Shown piece by piece: positions 37,704-52,126 of a stretch of 64,000 nucleotides of DNA. The translations under genes were made by a program, and so were the position numbers. Numbering within the stretch: position 1 is the first letter of the stretch; each line of letters starts with the position of its first letter. Below the pieces are notes generated by a model. It was given only the letters and a program-made list of their open reading frames with translations, had not been told where the DNA came from and searched no databases. This DNA is from Desulfomicrobium apsheronum (GTDB lineage Bacteria > Desulfobacterota > Desulfovibrionia > Desulfovibrionales > Desulfomicrobiaceae): NCBI RefSeq assembly GCF_900114115.1, contig NZ_FORX01000006.1:100746-164745 (forward strand), read 5' to 3'.

Positions 37704-37749
37704 TCAAATCTTTGGTGTCAGTCCCCATTTTTGTTTTTTAGGAGCTTTC

Positions 37750-38346
37750 ATGGTCAGTAATTCCGTATTCGTCATTGAAAACACCGGCCGCGGCGAGCGG
37801 ATGTACGATATCTATTCCCGCCTGCTCAAGGACCGCATCGTGCTTCTGGGCACTCCCATCGACGATCACGTCGCCAACTCCATCTGCGCCCAGCTGCTTT
37901 TTCTGGAGTCCGAGAATCCCGAGAAGCAGATCTACATGTACATCAACTCTCCCGGCGGAGCAGTGACGGCCGGCATGGCCATCTATGACACCATGCAGTA
38001 CATCTCCGCGCCCGTGGCCACCCTGTGCATCGGCCAGGCCGCGAGCATGGCGGCGGTGCTCCTGGCGGCAGGCGAGAAGGGCATGCGCTACACGCTGCCT
38101 CATTCGCGCATCATGATCCATCAGCCCATGGGCGGATTTCAGGGCCAGGCGACGGATATCGCCATCCAGGCCAAGGAGATCATCCGTCTGCGTGGTGAGT
38201 TGAACGGGATTCTGGCCAGTCACACCGGTCAGACGCTGGAAAAGGTCGAGCAGGACACGGAACGGGATTATTTCATGAGCGGGGAAGAAGCCTGCACTTA
38301 CGGACTCATCGATCAGGTTCTGGCCTCCCGCAAGGAACTTGAATAG
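37750..38346 (+). CDS. clpP: ATP-dependent Clp protease proteolytic subunit
   Basis: A 198-residue serine protease that forms the tetradecameric ClpP chamber. The catalytic triad is visible: Ser99 in [14 protein letters not shown], His124 in MIHQPMGG and Asp173 in the DTERDYF segment. Only a short propeptide precedes the mature fold. TAGGAG lies upstream of the ATG. It works with ClpX, encoded 32 bp downstream. Confidence 0.96.
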   Translation: MVSNSVFVIENTGRGERMYDIYSRLLKDRIVLLGTPIDDHVANSICAQLLFLESENPEKQIYMYINSPGGAVTAGMAIYDTMQYISAPVATLCIGQAASMAAVLLAAGEKGMRYTLPHSRIMIHQPMGGFQGQATDIAIQAKEIIRLRGELNGILASHTGQTLEKVEQDTERDYFMSGEEACTYGLIDQVLASRKELE

Positions 38347-38378
38347 ATTCAGGAATTTTTTAGAATTTTGAGGTAACC

Positions 38379-39629
38379 ATGGCGGAAAGAAAAAAAAGAA
38401 CCGGCAAGGATCTGACCTGCTCTTTTTGTGGCAAGGGACAGGACGAAGTGCTGAGGCTCATTGCCGGTCCAGATGTGTACATCTGCAATGAATGCATTGC
38501 CCTGTGCGATGACATCTTGAAGAATGACAATCGCAAGGAAGATCTTGATTCCTCGGACATACCGTTGCCCCAGGAGATCAAGGCCGCCCTGGATGATTAC
38601 GTGGTCGGACAGGATGACGCCAAGAAGATCCTGTCCGTGGCCGTGTACAACCACTACAAGCGCATAAAATATCACTCCCTGGTCAAGGATGACGTGGAGC
38701 TCGACAAGAGCAACATCCTCCTGATCGGCCCTACGGGTTCCGGCAAGACCCTGCTGGCCCAGACCCTGGCGCGCATCCTGAAGGTGCCCTTCGCCATCGC
38801 CGACGCCACGACGCTGACCGAGGCCGGTTATGTGGGCGAGGACGTGGAGAACATCCTGGTCCAGCTGGTGCAGAACGCCGACTACAATCTGGAATCGGCG
38901 GCCAAGGGCATCATCTACGTGGACGAGATCGACAAGATTTCGCGCAAGTCCGACAGTCCGTCCATCACCCGGGACGTGTCCGGCGAGGGCGTGCAGCAGG
39001 CGCTCCTCAAGATCATCGAAGGGACCGTGGCCAACATTCCCCCCAAGGGCGGCCGCAAGCATCCGCAGCAGGAATTCATCCGCCTCGATACCTCGAACAT
39101 TCTTTTCATTGTCGGCGGTGCCTTCATCGGGCTGGACGACATGGTCAAGCAGCGCGTTCAGGGATCGAGCATGGGTTTTGGCGCCAAGATGCGCCGTAAG
39201 CAGGATGACAACACCGACAGCCTGCTCAAGCAGGTTCACCCCATGGACTTGATTCGTTTCGGACTTATTCCTGAATTTACAGGGCGCATTTCGGTCATCA
39301 CTTCCCTCACCGAACTCAACGAGGACGATCTGATGCGCATCCTGCAGGAGCCCAAGAACGCTCTGGTAAAACAGTATCAGAAGATGTTCGAGCTTGAGAG
39401 CGTGGAACTCAAATTCACGAACAATGCCTTAAAGGCCCTGGCCTCCAAGGCGATCAAGCTGGAAACCGGAGCGAGGGGCCTCAGATCCGTGATGGAATCC
39501 ATCATGCTCGACATCATGTACACTCTGCCGTCCACCAAGGACGTCACCGAGTGCGTCATCAACAAGGCCGTGGTGGAAGAGGGCAAGGAACCGTTGCTCC
39601 TGTTCAAACCCGAGGCCAAGAGCGCCTGA
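38379..39629 (+). CDS. clpX: ATP-dependent Clp protease ATPase subunit ClpX
   Basis: A 416-residue AAA+ unfoldase. The N-terminal zinc domain is [11 protein letters not shown]...CNECIALC, Walker A GPTGSGKT, Walker [11 protein letters not shown], the IGF-type ClpP loop reads [10 protein letters not shown], and the sensor-2 region is [12 protein letters not shown]. It unfolds tagged substrates and feeds them to ClpP. Usual length. Cotranscribed with clpP. Confidence 0.97.
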   Translation: MAERKKRTGKDLTCSFCGKGQDEVLRLIAGPDVYICNECIALCDDILKNDNRKEDLDSSDIPLPQEIKAALDDYVVGQDDAKKILSVAVYNHYKRIKYHSLVKDDVELDKSNILLIGPTGSGKTLLAQTLARILKVPFAIADATTLTEAGYVGEDVENILVQLVQNADYNLESAAKGIIYVDEIDKISRKSDSPSITRDVSGEGVQQALLKIIEGTVANIPPKGGRKHPQQEFIRLDTSNILFIVGGAFIGLDDMVKQRVQGSSMGFGAKMRRKQDDNTDSLLKQVHPMDLIRFGLIPEFTGRISVITSLTELNEDDLMRILQEPKNALVKQYQKMFELESVELKFTNNALKALASKAIKLETGARGLRSVMESIMLDIMYTLPSTKDVTECVINKAVVEEGKEPLLLFKPEAKSA

Positions 39630-39664
39630 CCATCCGTGGTCGGCCAAGACCCGCGAGAGCAATC

Positions 39665-42112
<2,448 letters not shown>

Positions 42113-42138
42113 CGCGACGTTTCACAAAACGATTATGA

Positions 42139-42170
42139 AAACCCCCACCGCTTCCGCGCTGGGGGTTTTC
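42139..42170 (+). terminator. Intrinsic terminator after lon
   Basis: AAAACCCCCA (42139-42148) and TGGGGGTTTT (42161-42170) form a perfect 10-bp stem with a 12-base loop. The A/T ends make it usable in both directions, suiting the convergent gene on the other strand. Confidence 0.88.
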
Positions 42171-42198
42171 GCTTGTATTGGCCCGGCCGGTTTTGTGT

Positions 42199-42987
42199 TC
42201 AACGCATGCGGTAGATCCAGACTGGTTTGTCTTCGCGGCTGCGCAGCACGACAAGAGGTTCAAGGTCCGGTGCCTCGAATTCCAGGCTGACCAGCCAGGA
42301 GCCTGGCGAAAGTTCACGTCGGGCTTTTTCTGCTGCCGGGCCCATGCTTTCGGGGCGCTGGAACATGTAGACCATGGAATAGTCCGACCAGTCGGCTTTC
42401 CAGATGTCTCCGTGGCGCACTCGGGTGAAGGGGCAGCGCCAGGCGCACACGATGCGCAGGGGCCAGCTTTTTTCCAGCCCGTCGATCTGCGCCGTGGGAT
42501 AGATGCGGTACAGTTCGGCAAGTCCATTGCCCACTCCGCAGCCTGCGTCCAGAATGCGGTCCGTGCACGTGAGCGGCGCGACCTTGTCCAGTTCGTCCAG
42601 AATGCCCTTGGGAGTGGGAAACAGCGGGGCATCCCGCCAGGCGCTCATGGGATAGAGGAGCAGCAGCAGGCCGAGCGGGATGAGCCATATCCACGGCGGA
42701 AGGGCGGTCCCGAGGTTTGATGCGGCCAGGGACAGGGGAAAGCCGGCGGCGATGAAAAATTTGCGCCAGACGGAGGCGGTCATGGGGCTGGCCGCGAGTC
42801 CAAGACTCGTGGCCAGCCCCAGGCTCCACGTGATTGGGGTTTGCAGGGCGTGCAGGCCCAGAAACAACGCCCAGCAGGCGCCCCAGGTCACAAGCGCGGG
42901 CAGCGGCCAGGGCAGCACCGCGAGGCATCCCTGGGAACTCTTTGCGTCGCCTTTTTCGGGCGTGGGCCGGGTTTTGAGTCTGCTCAT
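42199..42987 (-). CDS. Membrane-anchored SAM-dependent methyltransferase-like protein
   Basis: The product is 262 residues from ATG 42987, with GGAA upstream. Residues about 22-125 contain three or four hydrophobic segments, including a helix LPPWIWLIPLGLLLLLYP. The rest is a Rossmann-type class I methyltransferase-like domain with motif I RILDAGCGVGNGLAELY. The late motifs are weak, and the substrate is unknown. It is convergent with lon and divergent from the VTT-domain gene. Confidence 0.75.
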   Translation of the reverse strand: MSRLKTRPTPEKGDAKSSQGCLAVLPWPLPALVTWGACWALFLGLHALQTPITWSLGLATSLGLAASPMTASVWRKFFIAAGFPLSLAASNLGTALPPWIWLIPLGLLLLLYPMSAWRDAPLFPTPKGILDELDKVAPLTCTDRILDAGCGVGNGLAELYRIYPTAQIDGLEKSWPLRIVCAWRCPFTRVRHGDIWKADWSDYSMVYMFQRPESMGPAAEKARRELSPGSWLVSLEFEAPDLEPLVVLRSREDKPVWIYRMR

Positions 42988-43122
42988 GATATTTCCGTGA
43001 AAATGGTGAACTTTCGGACCGGACTGTGCGGGAAACGAGGGCAAAAGAAAAGTGGCTCGGGAGCATGCGGAGCGAGTTTTTTTGTTGTGGTCCCGGCTCT
43101 TTTATGCTGGTCTGCCAGCGCA

Positions 43123-43764
43123 ATGAAACACGATGCCTCCACCACCGCCACGGACGATCTGGCCCAGGCCCGCGCCACGCGCAACCCCTTGCGCAAGCTC
43201 TACCACTGGACCCTGCACTGGGCCGCAACGCCTTACGCCCTGCCGGCCCTGGTGCTTCTGTCCTTTGCCGAGAGCTCCTTTTTCCCGGTGCCGCCCGATG
43301 TGCTGCTCATTGCGCTGTGCTTTTCGACGCCCGGACGCTGGTTCAAACTGGCCGCGTGGTGCACCGCTGCGTCGGTCGTGGGGGGATTGCTCGGGTATTT
43401 CATCGGCTGGGGGCTTTGGGAGACGGTAGGTTTGCCCATCGTGCGCATGTATAATGGCGAGGCCGTGGTCGAGATGGTGCGCGTCTGGTACGAAAATTAC
43501 GGCTTCTTCGGCGTGCTGGTCGCGGCGGTGACACCCATTCCCTACAAGGTCTTCACCATAGCTTCGGGCATGATGAGCTTTGATCTGGGCCAATTCGTGC
43601 TGGCTTCGGCGTTGGGCAGGGCAACGCGCTTTTTTCTGGTGGCCGGGCTCATCCGTCTGTTCGGGGCGCGCATCAAGCCTTTCATGGAAAGGCATTTCGA
43701 GCTGGCCGCCTCGGCCCTGGTCGTCCTGGCCATTCTGGGCTTTGCGGCCATCAAGTATCTGTGA
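43123..43764 (+). CDS. YqaA-like VTT-domain (DedA-related) membrane protein
   Basis: A 213-residue protein with five to six hydrophobic segments. The signature SFAESSFFPVPPDVLLI and the later GRATRFFLVAGLIRLFG are typical of the YqaA/VTT group, which is related to DedA proteins involved in membrane lipid handling. The ATG at 43123 has no strong ribosome binding site, so a start a few codons away is possible. Confidence 0.8.
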   Translation: MKHDASTTATDDLAQARATRNPLRKLYHWTLHWAATPYALPALVLLSFAESSFFPVPPDVLLIALCFSTPGRWFKLAAWCTAASVVGGLLGYFIGWGLWETVGLPIVRMYNGEAVVEMVRVWYENYGFFGVLVAAVTPIPYKVFTIASGMMSFDLGQFVLASALGRATRFFLVAGLIRLFGARIKPFMERHFELAASALVVLAILGFAAIKYL

Positions 43765-43807
43765 CGGAGGCTGGCCGCAAAGCACTTCCCGGTCGGCCCG
43801 GCTTGTG

Positions 43808-44107
43808 TCAGTCCGAGGGCCAGATTTTGCTGAGTACGCGCATGCTCTTGCTTTCCACCCAAGGGGCGGTTGAGAGCGCATAGTCCTTGAAATGGGGCGT
43901 TGAGCGGTGCACTTCATAAAACGTGGCCGCGTCGGTATAGGTTTCGTAGAGGGTGAAGTTGGCCGGATTTTCGGGATCCTGCAGAATTTCAAATCCGAGA
44001 CAACCTTCTTCCCTGGTGACTGAATTGTTGCCTTGCCTCAGCACCGCCTCCCGAAAATCATCGGCGAATTCCTTCCTGGTCACGATATCCACAATGACAA
44101 CGAACAT
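43808..44107 (-). CDS. Antibiotic biosynthesis monooxygenase-domain protein
   Basis: A 99-residue ABM-domain protein, ferredoxin-like dimeric fold. Typical pattern: MFVVIVDIVTRKEFADDF, EEGCLGFEILQDPENP, FTLYETYTDAATFYEV and HRSTPHFKDY. LsrG, YgiN and HmoB-like enzymes share this fold. The exact reaction is unknown; quinol oxidation or aldehyde/signal turnover are possible. GGAGG precedes the ATG. Confidence 0.85.
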   Translation of the reverse strand: MFVVIVDIVTRKEFADDFREAVLRQGNNSVTREEGCLGFEILQDPENPANFTLYETYTDAATFYEVHRSTPHFKDYALSTAPWVESKSMRVLSKIWPSD

Positions 44108-44132
44108 GAACTGGTTCCTCCGGTTCTTGTGA

Positions 44133-44296
44133 TCAACGAATGATTTGTTTTGCCTTGTCCACCTGGCTTGGAGTCAGGTCGGCCGGCACCTTCTCCCTGC
44201 CCAGGGCCTTGCACACGATGTAGCGGGCGCACTGCTCGAAATCTCTTGACAGTACATGCGCTTCATCATGCTTGCCAAGCTTGGTGTGTTCGCCAT
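44133..44296 (-). pseudogene. Small protein gene with an apparent frameshift
   Basis: From ATG 44296 the frame reads MANTPSLASMMKRMYCQE and then becomes nonsense-like (ISSSAPATSCARPW). One frame over, coding resumes as DFEQCARYIVCKALGREKVP, then ADLTPSQVDKAKQIIR and a stop at 44133. Removing two bases in the GAGA stretch near 44240 joins them as YCQ-DFEQCARY, with three regularly spaced cysteines. No start codon serves the second part. It is either a decayed gene, a sequencing error, or recoding. The family is unnamed. Confidence 0.6.
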
Positions 44297-44374
44297 TTTG
44301 TCAATGAAAAAAGATGCTTGGTAGACAATTTGCAATCGGCCATGTATTGTCCTGAGTTGTTTTTTATTGGTAAC

Positions 44375-44390
44375 AGGCCCGGCCGGGCCT
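44375..44390. repeat. Perfect 16-bp GC palindrome
   Basis: AGGCCCGGCCGGGCCT is its own reverse complement and is flanked by ATTGG on the left and CCAAT on the right, extending the symmetry with a small bulge. It lies in an otherwise empty 248-bp spacer (44297-44544) upstream of the frameshifted small gene and downstream of the HD-GYP gene. Confidence 0.6.
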
Positions 44391-44544
44391 GCCAATAGGA
44401 ATTGCGCGCCGGATGATTCATATTTGGTTTTCCGTGTGCATTCCGGAATAAAATGTGGCCTGGGATAGGCACTGGCGATCTTGAATCAGGATGACGCGGC
44501 AGAGGATGGGGCGATCTTTTTGAGGTGGGAACGATTCGAGGTTG

Positions 44545-45876
44545 TCAGATCAGCGTCTGGGCATCGTGCTGGAAATATCTCCAGGACATGTCGATGAGTT
44601 CGGCCTTGAGGTCGCTGCCGGTCTTGTGCGCGTAATGCTCGTGCAGGGTTTTGGCCATGCCCGCAAAGAGGTCCACGACCTCCGGGTCAAAATGCGTCCC
44701 GCGGCCCTGTTCAAGGATGTCCAGCGCCTCCCCGCAGCTGAGCGGTGCCTTGTATGGCCTGCGCGAGGTCAGGGCGTCGAAGACGTCGGCCACGGCGAAG
44801 ATGCGTGCGGTCAGGGGGATCTCCTTGCCTTCCAGGCCATCGGGATAGCCTGCTCCGTCGAACTTCTCGTGATGCCCGCCGACCACGTCGCGCGCCTCGC
44901 GCAGCCAGGTCGAGCGCGCGATGACGTCCAGCCCGTGCCGGACATGGGTCTTCATGATTTCGAATTCATCCGGCGTGAGCCTGCCGGGCTTGAGCAGGAT
45001 ATCGTCCCTGATGGCGATCTTGCCTACGTCGTGCAGGAAGGCGCCCATGGTCAGGGCGCGCATCTGGGGCGTGCGCAGATCGAGGGCCTCGCCCATGCGC
45101 AGGGCGTACATGGTCACCCTGTAGTTGTGCTCGTCCGTGTCGCTGTCGCGCTTGGCGACGATGCACCCAAGCAGCGAGAGGGTCTCGAAGTTCGCGGCCT
45201 GCATGTTGCGGGAGAAGGCCACCAGCCGGTTGGTCAGGCGCAGCACGACCGGGTAGAGGAGTCCGGTCGTGGCCAGGGTGATGAGCACCACGATACCTGC
45301 GGTGAAGACGGATTTCCTTTTCATGGAGGCCACTACGGCCGGGGCTGGGATGAAAACGATCTCGGCCGTTCCCGCCTCGTCCCGCGCGGGATCCCCAAGA
45401 AGCAGCACGGCGTGGACCGCGAGAAGCTTCGCGATGCGCTTTGTTTCGACCCATGGGAGTTCTGTGTAGGAGGCGGATGCCCCGTCCGCGTGGACATGTT
45501 CCCAGACCGCCTGGTGCTCGGCGAAAGTCGTGTCCAGGTATTCCCGCTCTTCCGCTTTGTCCCGTCCGCTGAATTTGGCGTAAACGATCTTGCCGCGCGT
45601 GGTGAGCCGCCTTGTGGCGCCGAATTCGCCCAGGGCTCGGTCAAAGGCCGCCGCTGGCGTGACGTCCGTCTGGGCCACAATCTCCCGGGTCCTTGCGACC
45701 AGTTCCCCGATGTCCGCCCGGGCCTCGGTCACGATTTCCTCTTTGAGCATGCGCTCTTCGGCCACGTAGGCGAAGACGGCCATGGCCACCGCGATGACCG
45801 TGGCCATGATGGCCAGCCTGGCGACAAGGGTGCGGCGTACGTAGGTGACAAGGGGGACGTTGCGCGAGGAAAACAT
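44545..45876 (-). CDS. Membrane-associated HD-GYP phosphodiesterase
   Basis: The product is 443 residues from ATG 45876, with GGAGGAAGG upstream. One N-terminal helix (about 20-45), a periplasmic region to about 180 and a second helix (about 195-215) precede the HD-GYP domain. The metal-binding motif AFLHDVGKIAIRDD and the signature HHEKFDGAGYPDGL are intact, so cyclic-di-GMP hydrolysis is expected. The periplasmic part is unrecognised and probably a sensor. The gene is separated from the yitT operon by a strong terminator. Confidence 0.88.
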   Translation of the reverse strand: MFSSRNVPLVTYVRRTLVARLAIMATVIAVAMAVFAYVAEERMLKEEIVTEARADIGELVARTREIVAQTDVTPAAAFDRALGEFGATRRLTTRGKIVYAKFSGRDKAEEREYLDTTFAEHQAVWEHVHADGASASYTELPWVETKRIAKLLAVHAVLLLGDPARDEAGTAEIVFIPAPAVVASMKRKSVFTAGIVVLITLATTGLLYPVVLRLTNRLVAFSRNMQAANFETLSLLGCIVAKRDSDTDEHNYRVTMYALRMGEALDLRTPQMRALTMGAFLHDVGKIAIRDDILLKPGRLTPDEFEIMKTHVRHGLDVIARSTWLREARDVVGGHHEKFDGAGYPDGLEGKEIPLTARIFAVADVFDALTSRRPYKAPLSCGEALDILEQGRGTHFDPEVVDLFAGMAKTLHEHYAHKTGSDLKAELIDMSWRYFQHDAQTLI

Positions 45877-45972
45877 GCCTTCCTCCGAAGGTCGGTTCAT
45901 GAGGGCGCGGGGCGCGACGATGCAAGAGGGTATGTACCCGCTCTGCTGGTCGATGTCATGCCCTGTTATGCG

Positions 45973-46014
45973 CAAAAAAGCCCCCGGTTGCACGCATTGC
46001 GGCAACGGGGGGCT
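45973..46014 (-). terminator. Intrinsic terminator of the ablA-ablB-yitT operon
   Basis: On the minus strand, AGCCCCCCGTTGC pairs with GCAACCGGGGGCT (one bulge/mismatch) and is followed by TTTTTTGCG. It starts 40 bp after the yitT-like stop codon. Confidence 0.88.
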
Positions 46015-46053
46015 GTAGGGAAGTATAAGCCTGTTTGTCGGCGTTATTCGTGG

Positions 46054-46941
46054 TCAGTAGATCTTGCGCTTGGAGAAACTTGAACCCAGCACCGTGAAGG
46101 TGTTCTCGACGATGAAGAGGGCCTGCGGGTCGTGGGTGAAGGTTATCTCTTCGAGCTTCTTGAGTTGGATGTTGTTGACCACGGTCATGAGCACGTTCTT
46201 TTCGCGTTTGCTGAACGCTCCCATGCCTTTTAAAAAGGTGGCGCTTTGCTTCAAGGAGTCGAGGATGCTCTGGCTGATGGCTTCGGAATGATCGGAGATG
46301 ATGAAGACGACCTTGCGCTGCGAAAAGAGCGAGAGAGTCTGTTCGACCATTACGGAGGAGATGAAGACCAGAATCAGGGAGACGATGACCAGATCGACGG
46401 GCATGATGGTCAGACACAGGAGGAAGAGCCCGAGATTGAAACCGAAATAGACCTTGCCCACGCCGATATTGTAATTCTGGAAGAGATAGACCGCGAGGAT
46501 GTCAAGGCCGCCTCCCGACCCCAGGGAGCGCAGGATGAGTCCGCCGCCGAGTCCGTTCAGCACGCCGCAGGCGACGGCCGCGTAGAATTGGTCATGGATC
46601 TCGACGGTGACGTTCATGAGCTCGAAGGCCACGGTCATGACCACCAGCCCGTAGAGGCTGTAGAGCACGAAACGGGGACTGAGCTTGTACCATCCCAGGA
46701 TGAAGGCGGGCAGGTTGATCAGAAAGAAGAGAATGCCCGGGGTCAGCCATCCCGTCGAATAATAGATGAGCGCGCCCACGCCGAAAAAACCGCCGGGTAT
46801 GAACTGCTGGGGAATGGCGATGCCTTTCATGGCGAAGGCGCACAGGAGCGCTCCGCTGGTGATCAGAAAAAGATTCCAGCGGATGGAGTAGGCCAACTCA
46901 AAGCGTTTTGTCGCGGGCTTCAAGGGGTTTGTACCAGACAT
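46054..46941 (-). CDS. YitT-family membrane protein with C-terminal DUF2179-type domain
   Basis: A 295-residue protein: about six membrane helices (residues 18-205; LITSGALLCAFAMKGIAIP, GGFFGVGALIYY) and a cytoplasmic C-terminal domain (about 215-295). YitT proteins are widespread membrane proteins of unsettled function. The start at 46941 lies 44 bp inside the ablB reading frame, an unusually long overlap; an internal start is possible but would remove part of helix 1. Being cotranscribed with ablAB hints at a role in osmolyte or lysine metabolism, which is inference. Confidence 0.8.
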   Translation of the reverse strand: MSGTNPLKPATKRFELAYSIRWNLFLITSGALLCAFAMKGIAIPQQFIPGGFFGVGALIYYSTGWLTPGILFFLINLPAFILGWYKLSPRFVLYSLYGLVVMTVAFELMNVTVEIHDQFYAAVACGVLNGLGGGLILRSLGSGGGLDILAVYLFQNYNIGVGKVYFGFNLGLFLLCLTIMPVDLVIVSLILVFISSVMVEQTLSLFSQRKVVFIISDHSEAISQSILDSLKQSATFLKGMGAFSKREKNVLMTVVNNIQLKKLEEITFTHDPQALFIVENTFTVLGSSFSKRKIY

Positions 46942-47755
46942 TCATGCTCTCAAGATCGCCTTTGATCTGGGTGTTGTTGGGTAAAGTCCCGGCGAAGGAG
47001 TATCCCTGCCGGGCGAAAACAATATTCATGCCGGTGGCATGAGCTCGGGCGATGGTATAGGCGGTGTCGATTCCGGCCCTTGCCATCTCCTTTTCCATGT
47101 GCGCCAGGAGAATGCAGGCCAGCCCCTTGCCGCGGTTTTCCGGCAATGTGGCGAAGTCGGTCATCTCCACGTTCCCGGAGGTGCAATCCATTTCAGCCGA
47201 GGCCAGGGCTGTCAAGTTTCCTTCGGTGTCGCGTACACCGAAGTAGCGCACATGCGAATCCATTGTTGAGAGAAGGTAGCCTTCATCATCAATGGGGAAG
47301 GGATAGGTCTCGAAGACACGGCGGTAGAGGCCTGCCATGGCCTTTGCGTCTTCGGGCTTCATGACTGCGATGGTCCAGCCCTCGGGCAGGGTGCGTCCAT
47401 TTTGCAGGCTCTGCTCCCTGGCGGTGCTGAGCACATCCTGCACCAGCTTCGGGCTGCGGATGACGGAGCGTTCGCGTTTGGGATACTTGGCCATGAAACA
47501 GCCGTCCTGGCTGCCGTTGAACATGTTCGGGACCCTGGCTTCGACCTTGAAGCCCTGGGCCCTGAACCAGCCCTCGGCCGGTCCGGGCACCTTGGCGAAG
47601 AGCTTGGTGTAGCCGTTGGTCGAGGCCAACTGTTCCATGAAGCGGATGATGCGCGGCACATCCGGGGACGCCAGTTTCATCAGATAGACACGGTCGCTGG
47701 CCGGTCCGTGCTGGAGCAGGGCTCCTGTCATGCGGATCATGCTGTCAGGCTGCAT
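46898..47755 (-). CDS. ablB: Beta-lysine N-acetyltransferase AblB
   Basis: A 285-residue GNAT-type acetyltransferase that converts beta-lysine to N-epsilon-acetyl-beta-lysine, a compatible solute known from methanogens and some anaerobic bacteria. The C-terminal GNAT fold has [20 protein letters not shown] and [17 protein letters not shown] (acetyl-CoA-binding loop). It directly follows lysine 2,3-aminomutase and overlaps it by 11 bp, with GGGAGG seven bases before the ATG. This gene order is the main support for the specific name. Confidence 0.88.
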   Translation of the reverse strand: MQPDSMIRMTGALLQHGPASDRVYLMKLASPDVPRIIRFMEQLASTNGYTKLFAKVPGPAEGWFRAQGFKVEARVPNMFNGSQDGCFMAKYPKRERSVIRSPKLVQDVLSTAREQSLQNGRTLPEGWTIAVMKPEDAKAMAGLYRRVFETYPFPIDDEGYLLSTMDSHVRYFGVRDTEGNLTALASAEMDCTSGNVEMTDFATLPENRGKGLACILLAHMEKEMARAGIDTAYTIARAHATGMNIVFARQGYSFAGTLPNNTQIKGDLESMNVWYKPLEARDKTL

Positions 47756-49058
47756 CAGTGCGCCTCCCTATGCGTTCGTTCTCCTCGGGGGTGAGGCTCT
47801 GGGCGTCGTCCCAGTCGGCCAGCAGGCTTTCGATGCCGATGGCCTTCTCCTCGGCGTCGGCCTCGCGCAACTGCAGGTTGCAGGTCGAGCATTCCCGGTC
47901 GCAGTAGGTCGGCTCGTAATGGGCCGGCTCGTGGTAGGTGGTGATGACGCCCTCGTAGTTGCGCAGCACGACCTTGTTCGCGGTCCAGGAGATGATGTAG
48001 TTGGGCATGAGCGGGATCTTGCCGCCGCCACCCGGAGCATCGACCACGTAGGTCGGAATGGAGAAGCCGCTGGTGTGGCCGCGCAGGCTCTCCAGGATCT
48101 CGATGCCCTTGCCGATGGGCGTGCGAAAATGGGTCAGGCCTTCGGACAGGTCGCACTGATACAGATAGTAGGGGCGCACTCTATTGCGCACCAGCTTGTG
48201 ATTCAGGACCTTGATCAAGCGCGGACAGTCGTTCACGCCAGCCAGCAGCACGCTCTGGTTGCCAAGGGGGATGCCTGCGTTGGCCAGCTTGGCCAGGGCC
48301 TGCTTGGACGAGGCCGTGATCTCCGCGGGATGATTGAAATGCGTGTTGATCCAGAGCGGATGATGCTTCTTGAGCATCTCGACCAGATCATCGGTGATGC
48401 GGTACGGCAGAACCACCGGGGTGCGTGTGCCGATGCGCACGACCTCGACGTGCTCGATGCTGCTGATCTCGGTCAGAAGCCAGTCGAGCATGTCGTCGGA
48501 GAGCAGAAAGGGGTCGCCTCCGGACAGGAGCACGTCGCGCACCTGCGGGGTATTGCGGATGTATTCGATGCCCTGGCGCAGATCATCGCGGCTCGGGATG
48601 GAATCACGGTCGCCGACCTTGCGCTTGCGGGTGCAGTGGCGGCAATACATGGCGCAGGTGTTGCTGACATGCAGCAGCACCCGGTCCGGGTAGCGGTGGG
48701 TCAGGCCGGGCACGGGGGAATCTTCGTCCTCGTGCAGGGGGTCGCTCATGTCATGACTTTCGATGCGCAGCTCGTCGGTCGAGGGAAAAGCCTGCATGAA
48801 CACGGGATCGTTGCGGTAGTCCTTGGGATCGATCAGGGACAGATAGTACGGCGTGATGGCCATGGGAAACTTTTCAGTGGTATTTTTGAGCGCAGCCCGC
48901 TCCTTCCCGGTAAATTGGATGCCGAGTAGACGTTCGACCCCTTCGATGCTTTTGATGCTGTTGCGTACGTGCCACTTCCAATCCGTCCAGTTGGAACGAG
49001 TGGCGTCTTCCGCAATGATTTTTGCCAGGCGACGCTGGTTTTCAGAATATATTTGCAT
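47745..49058 (-). CDS. ablA: Lysine 2,3-aminomutase
   Basis: A 437-residue radical-SAM, PLP-dependent enzyme interconverting L-lysine and L-beta-lysine. The SAM cluster motif is C135-x3-C139-x2-C142 ([12 protein letters not shown]), the PLP lysine is in [15 protein letters not shown] near residue 340, and the C-terminal zinc-binding segment is [13 protein letters not shown]. The pairing with ablB points to osmolyte synthesis rather than lysine fermentation, since no kamD/kamE or kdd genes are present. AAGGAG precedes the ATG. Confidence 0.94.
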   Translation of the reverse strand: MQIYSENQRRLAKIIAEDATRSNWTDWKWHVRNSIKSIEGVERLLGIQFTGKERAALKNTTEKFPMAITPYYLSLIDPKDYRNDPVFMQAFPSTDELRIESHDMSDPLHEDEDSPVPGLTHRYPDRVLLHVSNTCAMYCRHCTRKRKVGDRDSIPSRDDLRQGIEYIRNTPQVRDVLLSGGDPFLLSDDMLDWLLTEISSIEHVEVVRIGTRTPVVLPYRITDDLVEMLKKHHPLWINTHFNHPAEITASSKQALAKLANAGIPLGNQSVLLAGVNDCPRLIKVLNHKLVRNRVRPYYLYQCDLSEGLTHFRTPIGKGIEILESLRGHTSGFSIPTYVVDAPGGGGKIPLMPNYIISWTANKVVLRNYEGVITTYHEPAHYEPTYCDRECSTCNLQLREADAEEKAIGIESLLADWDDAQSLTPEENERIGRRTDAA

Positions 49059-49396
49059 GAGATCTCCTTCTCCGCGACATTTTTTTTCTGAATGATATCA
49101 AGAAAAAAATATTTGAGAATTACAGTGTGTGCTTGACGTGTCGGAAAAAAGTCAAAGACAAAGCATATCTTTTAAAAAAGAACCAAGTTCTGCTATATGC
49201 AGAAATTTGTAATGATTTAAATGAAGCTTTTTTTTGGTCGCGGGATTAGTAATAGAGATCATGTAAAATGATTTTGATCAAGGGGATGTGAGGGTTGTGT
49301 TTCGGGTACTCCTCCATACCCGATCGATGAGTGTTTTTGTGCGGCGAACAAAGGGTTTGTTCGCGATATCGCAGGTGCGTTTCGAGGTGCAGGAAA
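49059..49396. other. AT-rich spacer upstream of ablA
   Basis: About 340 bp without a supported gene, between the starts of ablA and the terminator of ppsA. It should contain the ablA promoter; AT-rich tracts and a TTGACT on the minus strand near 49157 are visible, but no confident -10 partner. A short open frame at 49288-49494 runs into the ppsA terminator and lacks protein-like features. Confidence 0.5.
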
Positions 49397-49431
49397 CCGG
49401 AGCCGACCGTGTCCGATGCGGCCGGCTCCGG
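49397..49431 (-). terminator. Hairpin terminator of ppsA
   Basis: CCGGAGCCG (49397-49405) pairs with CGGCTCCGG (49423-49431), perfect over 9 bp, with a 17-base loop. On the minus strand TTTCCTG follows. It begins 8 bp after the ppsA stop. Confidence 0.65.
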
Positions 49432-49438
49432 GCGGAAT

Positions 49439-51850
<2,412 letters not shown>

Positions 51851-52126
51851 GGCAGTCCTCCTTGGGGCGCAAAAGGGGTTTTATCACGTCTCTTTATCCA
51901 TCTCACGGCAATGTGAATTGTGCAACTCAGGATGTGCTTTAAGGCAGGCTGGAACGAAAAAGCGGATACCTGCATGCAGGTTTTCTTCGGGATTTTTCTG
52001 GTTCCAACAATCTGGAATGAAAGAAAATAATTCGATTGTTACCGTTCCGTGACAGTTTTGTTTCCGAATCGTAAAAAAACTTTTCTTAACGCCCGAGATG
52101 CTCTACAGAGGTGCGGGTTTCGCGTC
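51851..52126. other. Divergent spacer between ppsA and the Na/Pi cotransporter
   Basis: No gene. It contains the 12-bp palindrome CCTGCATGCAGG at 51969-51980 followed by TTTTC, the inverted pair TTCCA/TGGAA near 52002-52017, and a second weaker Pho-like half-site pair on the minus strand (CTGTCACGG near 52050). The clear Pho box lies just downstream. Confidence 0.5.

Noticed and set aside
49262..49290. FNR/CRP-like site upstream of ppsA terminator (TTGATCAA)
   Set aside because: The halves are fused without the four-base spacer of TTGAT-N4-ATCAA, and no gene start on the right strand is positioned to use it.
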